From NCBI GenBank assembly GCA_000151295.1, contig GG745358.1, forward strand, positions 147,730-211,729: 64,000 bases of DNA. The letters are read 5' to 3'. The position numbers were made by a program, and so were the translations under genes. Below the pieces are notes generated by a model, which was not told the origin of the DNA, ran no database searches, and was given only the letters and a program-made list of their open reading frames with translations. Shown piece after piece: positions 42,883 through 54,398 of this stretch. Each line of letters begins with the position of its first letter. Within the stretch, counting starts at the first letter, position 1. This stretch comes from Allomyces macrogynus ATCC 38327. Taxonomy: Eukaryota > Blastocladiomycota > Blastocladiomycetes > Blastocladiales > Blastocladiaceae.

Positions 42883-43563
42883 TTACTCCTCCTCCTCCTC
42901 GGGCGCGAGCGTCTTGCGCAGCGCAATCAAATGGCACGGCACGACCAAGCACGCGGCTGGGTCAATCCCAAACTCCTCCCACTTCCGCTCTTGAAATGCG
43001 ACAAACCCCATCTTGCCATAAATCTCGAGCAAGTGCGGCTGCACGGACACCACCTCAATCACGAGCGTATTCTCCTTCAGCACGCGACGCACAAGCGCCT
43101 CGACCGCGCGCACCATCGTCTTGGCGACCCCACGGCGGTGCACGTTCGGGTGTACGGCCAGCATCCCAAACAGAGGCTTCCCCGAGGGCTTGTCGAGATG
43201 CACCTGCACCGACGCGGCAAGCGGGACGCCCTGTGCGCCGGGCGTGCTGGTCGATTCGTCGTTGGCGGGTTGCGCAACGCTGGCAACCGGCCAGTCGAGC
43301 ACGAGGAAGCACGACTCGGGCGCGTCGACTTCTTCGAGGACTTCGTCGAGGATGGCGCGGTTGTAGAAGGACGGCGCTTTGAACCAGCGCGCGTCCACGT
43401 ACGCGAGGTTCGTCAGGTGGACAATGGCTTGCGCGTCATCGGGCGTCGCGAGACGCACACGCAGCTCCGGGTCGGCGGGGAATCCGGTCGCGATGGCGGC
43501 GGGGGTCGACGTGACGAGGGCGTCAAAGGCAGCGGGGTCGACGTAGCGGGCTTGCACGGACAT
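42883..43563 (-). CDS. GNAT-family N-acetyltransferase, single exon
   Basis: Protein of 226 residues. ELRVRLATPDDAQAIVHLTN is a typical GNAT beta1-alpha1 start. LFGMLAVHPNVHRRGVAKTM is motif A with the acetyl-CoA pyrophosphate loop (RRGVAK for Q/RxxGxG/A). IEVVSVQPHLLEIYGKMGFV is motif B with the conserved Y..GF. The C-terminus ends in a run of Glu. The stop is close to the convergent 3' end of the RSC9-like gene (about 95 bp between stops). Substrate unknown: small amine or protein N-terminus are both possible. Confidence 0.85.
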   Translation of the reverse strand: MSVQARYVDPAAFDALVTSTPAAIATGFPADPELRVRLATPDDAQAIVHLTNLAYVDARWFKAPSFYNRAILDEVLEEVDAPESCFLVLDWPVASVAQPANDESTSTPGAQGVPLAASVQVHLDKPSGKPLFGMLAVHPNVHRRGVAKTMVRAVEALVRRVLKENTLVIEVVSVQPHLLEIYGKMGFVAFQERKWEEFGIDPAACLVVPCHLIALRKTLAPEEEEE

Positions 43564-44700
43564 GGTCGTGATGATGCGGGGAGCGAGAATGGCGGTTGGT
43601 CGAGCGAGGGCAGGTACGGGTCGAGTGTGGTTGCGAATCTGCGAAGTGCACGGAGCAGAGCGAGCACAAGAAGGAGGCGAGTGTAGGGTCAGAGGATTGA
43701 TTGACGGTCTTCCAGGGTTCCTCTCACGACATCGATCGGCTCACAAAGAGTCGACCCGGCTAAACTGCTATCCCGTGCAATGCGGCGCAGAATATCGACG
43801 GGCTAGCATTTTTCTTCGATGCTGGCTCGGCTCTGCACAAAGGCAACCAGAAACGGACCAGGAGGAACGGTATGACAACCAACCGGTTCATCCGCACACG
43901 AAACAAGCTCTGAAGTGCGTGGATAGTAGTGCAGCACCAGTTGCACTTAGTCGCGGCGTCGAAATGTCGGACGGTTTTGCGTGAGCAATGTGCCGTGGGC
44001 TGTGACAAAGAGCGAGGACAAGAAAGTCGTGCGAGCCTCCACTGTTGGAAATCTGCCTTGCAGGCGAGAAAAGAGCTTGAGTGGCTACGCCAGGCAAGGC
44101 CATACTTGCGCACAATCTCCGGTTATCCCACTCAATACATTTGGTATGCTCTGACTGCTGGGCCGCAAATCATGATTGACTGACAGCGATCATACGGGAT
44201 ATCACGCAGCATACCAAGCCCAGCATTTGACACGTTTCTCTTGGGTTTTGCACGCGCCAATTCCAAGAAATTGTGACCAAGATTATTCACACAACTGTGA
44301 TAGTCATTCACCCAACCGTGATTTGTGGAGAGTTAGTCTGTGCTCGCGTGTCACAACGCGCATGGTGGCGCCATGCGCGTTGTCTTGATTCACTTCTCAC
44401 CCCAGACCCTTCAGTTTCGTTGCAGCTCCCCTCTGCTTTTGTTCGGCTGCCAGAGGACAGGTCTCAGAACAATCGCCATGCCTGACCCTGCGCAAATCTC
44501 GCGGATTCCTGTGACGTGCTTCATTAACGAACCTCGAACGATCTGCAAGACAGTACCAATTGATGGGATTGGTTGTCCAGCACAAGTCACCACCGTCTTC
44601 AGCTTTGTCGTAATGGAGAACGTCACTTGTGGTCTTGGTCAAACAGAAAAGAGATCCATTTTTTTGCAACGTGGGCCAAACATCAATCATCAATCTCAAC
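43564..44700. other. intergenic, no gene seen
   Basis: About 1.1 kb between the start of the acetyltransferase (divergent) and the stop of the H15-domain gene. Reading frames here are short, overlap each other and show no motif. Confidence 0.5.
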
Positions 44701-46580
44701 TCATATCGCATTCTCGAGATCTGGAGGGGCCATGCCATCATAAACCTCTTCGCGCTGGAACACAGCAGCACCAACTGTCTCAACAGCGTCCTGGCCAAAC
44801 ACTGGTGCAGCGGTATAATCGAGGACAGCAGCATTGACGGCTGCATACTCAGAGCGCGTAGTATCCGGCATACCAGGCCCTGCACGGCCAACACCTCCAG
44901 GACCATGGGTTGCTGTCGCCATTGGACCGTCAGACAGAACTGTTGACACAGCCCGCGGCTGGATTTGCTCATACATGGCAGGGAGCGCCATGACCGGATC
45001 CACTGGCGCCATGCCTTCCACCAACTTGTCGACCTTTGAACGTAATTCACCAGACTCAACAGCCTCCAGTTGTTCCTTGGTCAGACTGACCGCAGCAGGG
45101 AGGCCTGCTTGACCCTGTGTGGACGCTAACGTTGCAGCCGTCAACTGGTAGTCGTCCTGAACGGCTGACGTGACCGAGTGATCAGGATGGCCATGGCCCA
45201 GCATCGACAAGTCCTCGAGCTTGCCCTGAAGACCGATCATTGGGTCCAATCCAAGTCCGAGGCGCGGCATAGCTCGACGCGCGAGCAGGCTCTCACCACC
45301 AAAGCCGTGCGCATCCACATAAGCACCAGACAGACGGTGACTTTGGTCGTCATTTTGATCTAACGACGCCGTCACAGCCTCCAGCTTTTTCTGTTCCTTT
45401 TTGCCGCTCCGCCAGCGGCCGTCCGCTCTCGCACCGCTTGCATAATTTGCCAGTGGCCAGGACGCCGCGGTGGCACGTACGGCCTCGGCCGCGCGTTGAC
45501 GATCAGCGTCAATCATGGGCGTAATGGCGGCGTTGGGCTTGGCGTAGCCACGGACGCGCGCGCCCTGGTAGTCGGGGTTCAACCGGTACCGCCGGTTATC
45601 ACGCAGAAAGCGCGACTTGCGCCATGCCTTTTTCAGAGCTTGTGTTGCCGACCCCTTAAACTGCATGGGCAGATGGGCGCCATAGGTCATGGCCATCCAC
45701 GCATATATCTCGCGCGGCGGGTGGCCTTGTGGGTCGCCGAGCGCAATGATGGCCTAGCGCATGTGGGGAACAGGGGCGAGGTGAGATGAGGTGGAGAAGG
45801 GAACATGGGGACGAGCGAGAGGATGAACCGTACCTGCGCAATCATCTCCTCATACGAAGGCACGAGATCCACGTCGCCGCTGCCGTGCTGAGGCCATGCA
45901 GCTCCGATCTGGTTCGGGTGCTGCAACGTCGTCTGTGGCGTTGACGGCGACGGCGGTGCCGCAGCGTCGCGCATGCGAGTAACCGTGTACTCGCCATCAT
46001 CCTTGTTCTTGTCAAGATCCTCTTCAGCGACGCGGTCGCCGTCACTTCTGTTGCCAGAACTACGGCTGTTGCTCGCACCGCGGCGCGCGTCGTGGTCACT
46101 GCACGCTGCAGAAGGCGAGTCATGATTCCTGTGCCCCGTTGATGCCGCCATTGTTGTGGCACTTGTCACCATCGCAATTGCGCGCCGACCGTCATCCACC
46201 TCATCATCGCCGTCCTCCTCGTCCAACAGGTAATCATATTTGTCGTCCACGTCCTCCATCATCTCATCGAGTGCAATCCACAACTTGGGCGCGTTCTCTG
46301 GTAACTGGCGTGCGTTGTGCAGCGAGGAACTGGCAGCCGGGCCTGCAAGCAGCAACATGGACGGGTCCATGGCAAGGGGAGCGGCCTCCCACTTGTCGTC
46401 TTCTTCCTTAGCGACATCCATGACCATGGCCAACGATAAGTGGTCGTCATCGACATGGCCGCCATGCCTCTCATCGTGCGCTGGTGCTAGCGCATCAAGC
46501 AAGGGGTTGCCATAGGTCGAGCTCACCAACAAGGGGCGAGACGCGGCCGACGGTGGCGGTGGACCGGCGAGTGGGAACAT
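44701..46580 (-). CDS. linker-histone-like (H15) winged-helix protein with duplicated C-terminal module; two exons
   Basis: Exons 46580-45834 and 45753-44701 give 599 residues. The first 240 are acidic and low in complexity (DEEDGDDEVDDGRR). The intron falls inside a winged helix of the linker-histone type: SYEEMIAQ joined to AIIALGDPQGHPPREIYAWM, then MQFKGSATQALKKAWRK and RFLRDNRRYRLNPDY. Unlike histone H1, the flanks are not strongly Lys-rich, so it is more likely a chromatin-associated factor with an internal H15 domain than a linker histone. The C-terminal 150 residues include LTKEQLEAVESGELRSKVDK and EGMAPVDPVMALPAMYEQIQ, which are nearly copied in the neighbouring gene at 47614. Start ATG 46580 was chosen because a tetranucleotide repeat lies directly upstream. 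Confidence 0.7.
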
Positions 46581-46582
46581 GG

Positions 46583-46630
46583 TGGTCGGTCGGTCGGTCA
46601 CTCGGTCAGTCGGTCGGTCAGTCGGTCGGA
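46583..46630. repeat. CGGT/CAGT tetranucleotide repeat
   Basis: About a dozen units of GGTC with AGTC and ACTC variants lie immediately upstream of the H15 gene start. If the ATG at 46676 were used they would code a PTDR repeat. Treated as a 5' leader microsatellite. Confidence 0.8.
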
Positions 46631-47613
46631 TTGAGAGCAAATTGAATAGCTGCGGGAACGGCGGTGCGCACGTCAAGCTTCAAGCGTGCAATTGGTGGAA
46701 GCAGAACACGGGAGACACGGCAGCGCGTCTTTGAGGAAGGATGTTATGTGAATGTGTGCGTAGAGGAAGCAGAGGTGTATGAGAGAAGGGGCGGAGCAGG
46801 GGCGCACGGTGGGGAGACGAGGAGAAGGTCGCATCCTATCTACTTATGGAGGGACGCACGTCCTCGGTTCAAGTTGACCAAGTCACTTCGACCTTGCATT
46901 TTTTTTGCAGATCCAACTGAATCCTGCTGTGCGAAGCACGCTCTCTCGTATCACGAGCTGTGGATGATCGTCAGCGCCATGGCCGCTGGAGACGCGTCAG
47001 CAGGGCACGGTCACATGTTGGTTCCATGTTTGCTTCCCGGCGCCATGGCCGTATGGAGCTGCTATGGTCCTCGTGGTCTCGTTCTAGCGCCGTGGTAACG
47101 ACTTGGTGCCGTGGGCACATCATGTGGGCGTCGCGATCGCTTGCTGACGTCGTGGTCGCGTGCTGGTGCGCTTGGTGGGTGCCATTAGAGCGCTTCTCAA
47201 TTATTGACTTAACGCCTCTGAGCAGACCCTGCCACAGCAAGGCCAGTTATTCCTCCTCACTCAATTTACCTCTGAACTCATCAACATTACGCAGCTATAT
47301 CCTCTCTTTTTTGTGCATCGATTATACACCACTCCACGGCAGAACCGAACCAGGCGGCATAGATGCGGTTTGGTGGTGGCCAGATCTCAGCGACCGCAGT
47401 GCCGATTTGCCTGGCAATTTGTTCAAGATAGATCACGTCTATCTCAATTCAGTGTGGTGGGTAGAATAAATGGGAGTTGAAAGGCGAGTATGGGATGAGT
47501 AGCCAAAAATTGAGAAGCGTCTTGACAGCATTCTTGAGTGCTCCTTCGCTCTCAAGAACAAACGGTCCTCTGAAATAGGCTGAACATCAAACGTCATCAT
47601 CCTCTCGAATTAC
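46631..47613. other. intergenic, no gene seen
   Basis: Holds the promoter of the H15 gene and the 3' end of the next minus-strand gene. No motif-bearing frame was found. Confidence 0.5.
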
Positions 47614-49119
47614 TTACTCTTCAGCCTCTGGCACATCCTCGAGATCGAGAACGTTCTCATCAGTCCAGGGCTCGTCAAGATTCATGGGCAGCATTTCAAG
47701 GCGAAATTCATCCACTCCCAGCTCAATCCAATCGGCGATCGGAAAATTACCCTGCGTGGTATTGGGTCTACCAGGCAGCGCACGAGCAGCGGTTTCCAGT
47801 TCCGCGATCGTCCCTGTCGCTTCAGGCAGAACCGTTGACACGGTCCGCGGCTGGATTTGCTCAGATATGGCAGGGAGCACCGTGACCGGATCCGCTGGCG
47901 CCATGCCTTCCACAAACTTGTCGACCTTTGACCGCGTCTCACCAGAGTGAACGGCCTCCACCTGCTCCTTGGTCAGACCGACCGCTGATGGGACGCCCGC
48001 TTGACTCGGCGTGGACGCTGGCGTTGCAACCGTCAGCTGGTCGTCGTCCTGAACGGCCGACTTGAACATGCGATCGGGATTGCCATGGTCCAGCGCCAAG
48101 GCTTCGAGCTTGTCCTCGATACCAGTCGCCTGCTCGACTCCAAGTTGCGCTGCATCGGTAGCTGCAGTCGCGGCCACAGCAGCAGTGCGCTGATCGACGC
48201 GGGTGCCAAGAGCCAGCAGCAAACCCGGATCGTGAAGCTGCCACTGCTCGCTAATGTGCTTGACCATGTCGAGCATGGAGACACCCACTTGCCCGACCAC
48301 CTCGACAGCGCTCTCGTCCCGGATCACGCGCGCAATATAAACCGGGAGCCCGAGCGCAATTGAACTTGAATTGTTGGCGGTGAGCGCGCCGAAAATCGCT
48401 ATGTCGTCAGCGTCCAAACACGTAACGAGCTGCGCAGCGCCCTTGAGGATCCCGATGGCCGCAAAGCGAAAGGTCAACGACGCCTTGACGAGATCGAGCA
48501 ACGACCCGGCCGAGATCATGGACTGCTCGAGCAACAACTCGGGTTCCCACAAATTGACGGTGGCCACATCGAGCTGGTCGCTGATGAGCGTCAGCATCAT
48601 TACAACTTGGTCGATCTTCATGGCCAGGACCTTCGCAGCAAGCGAGGCCAAACTGGACTGGTCTGGTGAGCTCACCGAAAATTGCGCGAATGGCTCGTCT
48701 CGCCTGCCAAGCGGACTCGAGAAGCGTGATGAACTGACGCGTGCGAGCCGGTGCGCCTCGATCGCGATCAAACGCTGCTGCAACTCGGTGGCGGTCTCGA
48801 CCAAACGCGGTCCCAGGGCGAAGAGCGCCGCCAAAGCGCTCGCGTCCGAGTTGGCCGTGGCCACCACATCGCCACTGTCTCCAGGCGAGTCGCAGTTCGG
48901 ATCAATAATAAGCGCATCGGGGAGCGGTTTCGTGAGCACGACGCGCAGATGGGCCGTCAAAACGCGTGAGAAATCGCGGGTCGGAACGCTGGGGTCGGCC
49001 AGTCGGCGCGCGGTGGCTGGATAGCTGCGCGCAAAGCGGTCCACGGCGGCCTCAAGTTGAGCGAGAGCCGTATCAACGTCGTCGAAAGCGGGATAGAACA
49101 GCTGCTTCTTGGGGTTCAT
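47614..49119 (-). CDS. unrecognised helical protein sharing a C-terminal module with the H15 gene
   Basis: Single exon, 501 residues from ATG 49119 (MNPKKQLFYPAFDDVDTALA); an in-frame ATG at 49215 would add 32 residues. The body is predicted to be mostly helical: TALAQLEAAVDRFARSY, RVLTAHLRVVLTKPLPDALI, TATELQQRLIAIEAHRLA, KVLAMKIDQVVMMLTLISDQ. No known domain was recognised. Residues from about 345 to 450 closely match the C-terminus of the H15-domain protein 2.7 kb downstream on the same strand, e.g. LTKEQVEAVHSGETRSKVDK and EGMAPADPVTVLPAISEQIQ. The extreme C-terminus is acidic (ENVLDLEDVPEAEE). Possibly a shared interaction or regulatory tail; function unknown. Confidence 0.65.
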   Translation of the reverse strand: MNPKKQLFYPAFDDVDTALAQLEAAVDRFARSYPATARRLADPSVPTRDFSRVLTAHLRVVLTKPLPDALIIDPNCDSPGDSGDVVATANSDASALAALFALGPRLVETATELQQRLIAIEAHRLARVSSSRFSSPLGRRDEPFAQFSVSSPDQSSLASLAAKVLAMKIDQVVMMLTLISDQLDVATVNLWEPELLLEQSMISAGSLLDLVKASLTFRFAAIGILKGAAQLVTCLDADDIAIFGALTANNSSSIALGLPVYIARVIRDESAVEVVGQVGVSMLDMVKHISEQWQLHDPGLLLALGTRVDQRTAAVAATAATDAAQLGVEQATGIEDKLEALALDHGNPDRMFKSAVQDDDQLTVATPASTPSQAGVPSAVGLTKEQVEAVHSGETRSKVDKFVEGMAPADPVTVLPAISEQIQPRTVSTVLPEATGTIAELETAARALPGRPNTTQGNFPIADWIELGVDEFRLEMLPMNLDEPWTDENVLDLEDVPEAEE

Positions 49120-49676
49120 GGTCGTTGAGTCGAACTGCGCGCTTGCTGCAGGTTGGTGGAAGCGCGCAAGAGATGGAACGTTCCTCAGCCCGCACGCTCG
49201 GCATGTATTGCTCAAACTTCGCCGTTTCGAGGCATGGCAAACTTTGACCGCTACTCATTGTCCGTCAAGACTTGAAAGCTGGACCAGGTGGAGCGCCTCT
49301 CGAACATTGGCGCGAGCTTCCAAGTCACCAAACTGTCGACTTGGAGGACAAAGGAGTGTTCTTCACACCAACTTTGGACCAACATTTGGACGAGTGGCGC
49401 AAGCGTTTGCATGGACAGACGGAGGACGCAAACTGATCACGCTCCAAGAGTCAGAAGGAAAAACATGCAACAATACATCTGCACATATTGACGACCGCAC
49501 GCGGCCCACGACCGAACGGCGGGCCCTCACGCGCGGGTCGGGAATACTGAACAATTCCGCAATCGCCTGCGGCTCGGTGGCGGGAGCCCCGAACGGAACC
49601 TCCCAACACAAGCCGACCCACCGACTCTCCCGCAAAGCAAACGGTTTCGCGGCCAAACCCTCCACCAAACATCCCC
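49120..49676. other. intergenic, no gene seen
   Basis: Lies between the unrecognised gene and the stop of HMG-CoA synthase, both on the minus strand. No motif. Confidence 0.5.
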
Positions 49677-51423
49677 TTATGCCTTCTTGGCGGCCGCCGC
49701 CGGCTCCTTGCGCGCGTAGGTGCGGCGGAACTTGCTGTCGATCTCGGCCAAGTAGTAGGTGCCGTCCCAGAGCCCGTCGGTGATATCGCCCGTGGGCTTG
49801 TACTCCTTGGCGTTGTGCACCTTTTCACGCAACTCCATGTGCTTCTCGAACACGACGGGCGACTGGATCGTGCGCTGCGCGAGCCGGTTGCGCAAATCGA
49901 CCGTCTTAGTAATGTACTCAAGCGACCCGGCGACGCGCAGCGAGAACATGGACGAGGCGAGACCCGACCCGTACGAGAACATGAGGATGCGCTTGCCCTT
50001 GAGCTCGGCCTCGGGGGTCACCTCGAGCAGCGACAGCAGCGACCCGTAGAGCGACGCGCAGTACATGTTGCCAATCATCTTGCACGTGAGCAGCGACGGC
50101 TCGGTGCGCGTGGCAAAGAAGTCCTTCGACACGCCGACAAACGCCTTTTCCACGTCCTTGTCAAAGTAAGAAGTCTCGAGCTTGGTCGCCTGCATGGCCG
50201 CGGGCACCGACGCAAACTGCGGCGCGTTCGGGAACCGCAGGTAGTCGTTCAGGAACAGGCGGCCGGCGGCCTTTTGCACGATCTTGGCGTAGGGCGAGTG
50301 GAAGCACGCGTAGTCGGCAAACTCGGTGAGCGGCAGCGCCGATTTGGTGTGTGCGAGCACTTTCGCCGTATAGTGCTGGTAGCACTTGTCGACGGCGCGC
50401 ATGTAGCACACGACCGACTGCGGCCCGTCGACCACCGGGAACTCGGACGAGAGGTTGGGCTTGTAGAAGTCGTAGACGTTCTCCATGTGCGTGCCGCGCA
50501 GACCGCGCTCCATGACGAGCGGCGCGTTCGGGCCGACCAGCATCGCGACCACACCAACACCCGACGTCGGCCGCGCGGGGCCCGATGCGTAGATGGCAAT
50601 GTCGCCCGCGACAACGAGCGCGTACCGCCCGTCCCAGTAGGACGACTCGATCCACTGCACGGCGTTGAAGAGCGCCGAGGTACCGCCGTAGCACGCGTTG
50701 GTCGTGGCAATCCCCTCAATCTCCGTGTTGCCGTGCGCCGCAAACAGGTCCATCAGGTGCGTCTTGACCGACTTGGACTTGTCGATAATCGTCTCCGTCC
50801 CGACCTCGAGCCGGCCAATGTCCTTGTACGAAATATTGTACTTTTCCATGACGTTGCGCACGGCTATTCGTGGGCTCGGGCGGTCAGATCCTAGAGATTC
50901 GTGCGAGCACGACAGCGGAACGGCAGGCAGAGCGAGACGCACCGGTCAGGGCAATCGAGTTGATGTCCTCGCGGTCGTCAATAAAGCCCATTTGCGTCTG
51001 GCCCAGGCCGATCGTGTACTTGCCGGTCGAGACGCCATCGTGCTTCTCTGTAATAATTTTCAGGACGAACAGCGCCAACGGTCAGCTCGGTTTGTTTGCG
51101 CGTGATCCACGTTGAAAAACGGGCCTCTCCGCAACGTACCGAGCGCCGACTGCTCAATGCACTGTTGATCGTCGAACGTCGGTGAACAGGCGCAGGAAGC
51201 GTAGTCGCAAGGGATCACAATCAGTCTTCCATGGTTCGACGAAATTGCGACGAGAACAAACGGCCACAGCGAGTGGTCTGTGGTCGTTCGTTCGGGATCA
51301 AGAGCGCAAAGCACGTACGCGGCGCGGGAAGTAAATGTCCATGGCGAGAATGCCGACATTGGCGGGGTACCGGTTCGCGTCGACGGCGGCCGTGACGTTG
51401 GCGTAGGCGGGAGGGACGGCCAT
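49677..51423 (-). CDS. ERG13: hydroxymethylglutaryl-CoA synthase, four exons
   Basis: Condenses acetyl-CoA with acetoacetyl-CoA to HMG-CoA, the second step of the mevalonate pathway. Exons 51423-51319, 51161-51140 (22 nt), 51047-50943 and 50863-49677 give 472 residues in frame. Landmarks: NVGILAMDIYFPRR, EKHDGVSTGKYTIGLGQTQM, FIDDREDINS, GRLEVGTETIIDKSKSVK, TTNACYGGTSALFN with the catalytic Cys, WDGRYALVVAGDIAIYA, RPTSGVGVVAMLVGPNAP, GTHMENVYDFYKP, CFHSPYAKIVQKA with the catalytic His, and MFSYGSGLASSMFSL. Length and motifs fit the cytosolic fungal enzyme. The first 20 residues are not strongly presequence-like. The tiny second exon is well supported because it restores the conserved CIEQSALEKHDGV stretch. 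Confidence 0.95.
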
Positions 51424-52398
51424 GGTGATGGTAATGCTGGTGGTGGTCGTGGGCGAGTTGCAACTTGCTGAGAGGGTGTTGATCCAAGGCGTCCGTGCAC
51501 GAGAGCGTGGTCGTCGGGAGTGGGCGCGCGGACAGGAGAGCGAGGAGAGAGTGAGGGTCGACGACGGGGGTTCTGTCGGTCGAGGGAGAGAGAAAGTAAC
51601 TGGACAGAGGCGACGGCCCGTAGGCACGCCCAGTCGCGCACGGCAGCGTTGAAGTCAGCCTGGCGGCGCGCCCGTCCGTGCAATCCGTGCGGCACACAAA
51701 CTCGCCCAATCCCAACTGGGAACCCTCGATAGAATGCACAGCGCGCCGCGGGTGGCGAGACGCGTGCAAAAGGGCGTCGACACGTCGCCCCACACGTCTC
51801 GCGGGCCCAGCGACGTGCTTGCCCGCCTCGCTCGTCGCCAAAGAAGATCACTTTTGCTGATCATTTCACTCGTCCTCGCCACCACCGCGACCACCGCGAC
51901 CACTACCCTGAACGAGACGCGCGTGCCCAGTGCGTCCTCGTCGCGTTCCTCCCACTCGTTCATGGTTGAACGGGGTCGACAACGACGGCAATTGGCGCCG
52001 AGGACTCGGGACGACAGTCGTCCCTTTCGCCTGAGCGTGAACAGTTCTCTTTTGGCGTTTGCTGCAAGCTGGTGCGACTGTCTGATCTGTCAATGTGTGA
52101 CGCAAGTCACGCCGCTCATCAAAGCCACCGCTGCGCCCAGCCTTCCCGCAGGAAACTCGCCTTATCCAGGAATTGTCCTCGTGCTTCGCATGATTTCAGT
52201 TACCAAGCTTTGAATTGTTCCTGGTCTGTTCAGTCTTGGTGGCTGGGGGTCGTGGCGAAGCAAGCGAAGCTCGGAATACAAAAATCCGATTTACGAGACG
52301 CGGAATTACTACTTTTCACAATTGCTTCCCTTCTTCCAAAGCTGTTCCCTTCCTAACAACCACCTCGCCAACGACAAGGAAGCGTCACGATGCGCGTC
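51424..52398. other. intergenic, no gene seen
   Basis: Nearly 1 kb between the start of HMG-CoA synthase and the stop of the Abp1-like gene, both on -. It should contain the HMG-CoA synthase promoter. Frames on + (51734-52213) and - (51060-51851) conflict with each other and lack motifs. Confidence 0.5.
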
Positions 52399-54398
52399 TT
52401 AGACGGCGACCGTGCGCACAAAATTGGCCGGGAAGAACCCGGACTTGTCGCTGCCAAACACGCGCCCTTGCCACCATTCGTCATCCACAGGGGCAACATC
52501 CACGAGAAGCTGGCCCGCCGCAAACGACACTTCCTCCGCCTCATCAGCCGCGGCATAATCGTACTCGGCGACCACCACCGCGTCGGGACTCGCGGCCTTG
52601 ATCAAAATCTCCGCCACTGCCTCGACATAGTTGGACGGACACATGCCGCGCACCGGGTTCCCGTCGGCACCAGGCGCCGCAGACTCGACGACCCACCACC
52701 CGTCGAGCATTTGCACGGCGTAGACGGCGTCGCCAACGGCCAGGGGGATTTCGGTCGCATCCTCGGGCTCCCACGCGTGCACGGCGACATACATGTTGCC
52801 GGCGGTCCGGTCGAGGTCAGCGTCGTCCGTCGCAGCGACCGAAGGTTCCGGCTCGGGTTCCACGATGGGCTCGGGTTCCGGGATGGGCGCGGGGGCCTCG
52901 TCCATGACGGTGCGGTTGCGCGGAGGGAGACGAGGGGGGAGGGCGGGCGGGGCAGGAGGTGCAGGGGCTTCCACTTCGGGCTCGGGTTCCGCGATCGGTT
53001 CCGGCTCGACGATGGGCTCCGGTTCGACGACGGGCTCCGGTTCGACGACGGGCTCCGGTTCGACAACCTCAGGCTCTGGCTCGGGTTCCGGTTCCACGAC
53101 AGGCTCGGGCTCGACAATTGGCTCCGGCTCCGGCTCAGGCTCAGGCTCCGGAACAACAGGCGCCGGGGGCGGGGGCGGCGGACCCACCGCAGCCGCTGCA
53201 GCAGGCGACGGAACGATCGGCGGCGGACGCGGGGCCATCACCGGGGCAGCAGGTGCAGGTGCCGCCGTCGCCGCGCCAAACGACCCACCCGTAAACGTCG
53301 CGCGTGCGAACCGCGGCGAGCTCGCGGGACTCCCGCCCGACTTTGGTGTGCCCACATTCGACCCACTCGTCGACAGAGCCGCAAACCGCGCGCGAATCGA
53401 CGAGACACTCCCGGACGTCGGCAGCGCGGCCGTCTCCTCGACTTCGACGTGCTCGCGCGACCGGTACCGGCGCGACGCGGCAAACTCGGCCTCCTCGCGC
53501 TCCTGCCGCGCGCGAATCATCGCGGCGAGTTCCGACTCGCGGTCGGATTTCTCGTCGGCCGAGGCGGCAGCAACTTCGTTGGCGGCGGCGGCCGCGGGGG
53601 AGGGGGTGAACTGCGGCGGGGCCGCGACGGAGCGAGTGGCGGGTGCAAAGAAACCCGTGTTGGATGCGAACGCGGCGGCAGAGGGCATGAACCGCGCAGT
53701 CGAAGCGGGCGTCGACGAAGAAGACCACGACTTGGTCACGGTCACGGCGGGCTTGACGGCGGGGGCGGGAGCGGGACCGCGCGCGACCGCGGGCGTCGTG
53801 TACGTCGGCGACGCGACCGTCGTGACCGTGCGCGTAGTTGGTGCAGCGGGACGCGGCGGGCGTACGACAGGAGCGGGAGCAGCGGTTGCGCGTCCGCTGT
53901 CGTGGAACGAGTAGTTGGCGCCGGTCGAGTCCTCAACCTTCTTCAAGATCGTCGCGGGCTCGACATCCGACTCGTCACGCGCCATGATACGGATATTGTA
54001 CCCCGAGAAGAAGGCGTCGGCGTCGGAAACGTGTCGCGGAAAATGGGCCTTGCGCAGTGCAGGCACGCCTTCACCGCACCAACAGATCAGAACCAGCTTG
54101 GGCAGCCGCGAGTTGGGGTCGGTCACGCGCACGTAGGCGAACTGCTCTTGGCCGTCGATAAAGGCGTCGGCAAGCGTGTCGAGGTCCTCGTCTGTATGCG
54201 AGTACGCGCGTCAGTCGTGTTCAATGGTGGTCCTGGCTCCAAACGCCGCAAAATAAGCGCACCATCATTGACTTCCACGAGCTTGACCTCGCCCGACGCG
54301 ATCACGTTCGTGACGAGCCACGCGGCCCGGCCGGAGCGCACGCGCGCGAGCGCATCGACGAGCGCGGCACGGTCGGAAAAGAAACTGAGCGGGGCCAT
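52399..54398 (-). CDS. ABP1: actin-binding protein Abp1/drebrin-like: ADF-H domain, PEP repeats, two SH3 domains; two exons
   Basis: Links actin patches to endocytosis. Exons 54398-54263 and 54191-52399 give 642 residues. The N-terminal ADF-homology domain (about 1-135) has [55 protein letters not shown] and [21 protein letters not shown] Ser/Ala/Pro-rich linker has one charged helix ([20 protein letters not shown]). About 20 PEPE/VEPEP units follow. Two SH3 domains close the protein: [20 protein letters not shown] with [11 protein letters not shown], then [20 protein letters not shown] with DDEWWQGRV and [11 protein letters not shown]. Both keep the ALYDY-like, WW and PxNY landmarks. Yeast Abp1 has one SH3, so the tandem pair is a variation. 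The 71-bp intron joins VNDD in frame. Confidence 0.9.
52860..53165 (-). repeat. coding repeat of Glu-Pro units (EPEP/VEPEP) in the Abp1-like gene
   Basis: The tract on + consists of GGCTC(C/G)GG.TC units of 6-18 bp. It codes variants of (V/I)VEPEPEPEP between the linker and the SH3 domains. A likely extended rod; unit number is probably variable. Confidence 0.85.

Noticed and set aside
43562..44183. short + frames in the gap after the acetyltransferase, considered as a small gene
   Set aside because: No motif, no consistent start or splice pattern, and frames change composition along the gap.
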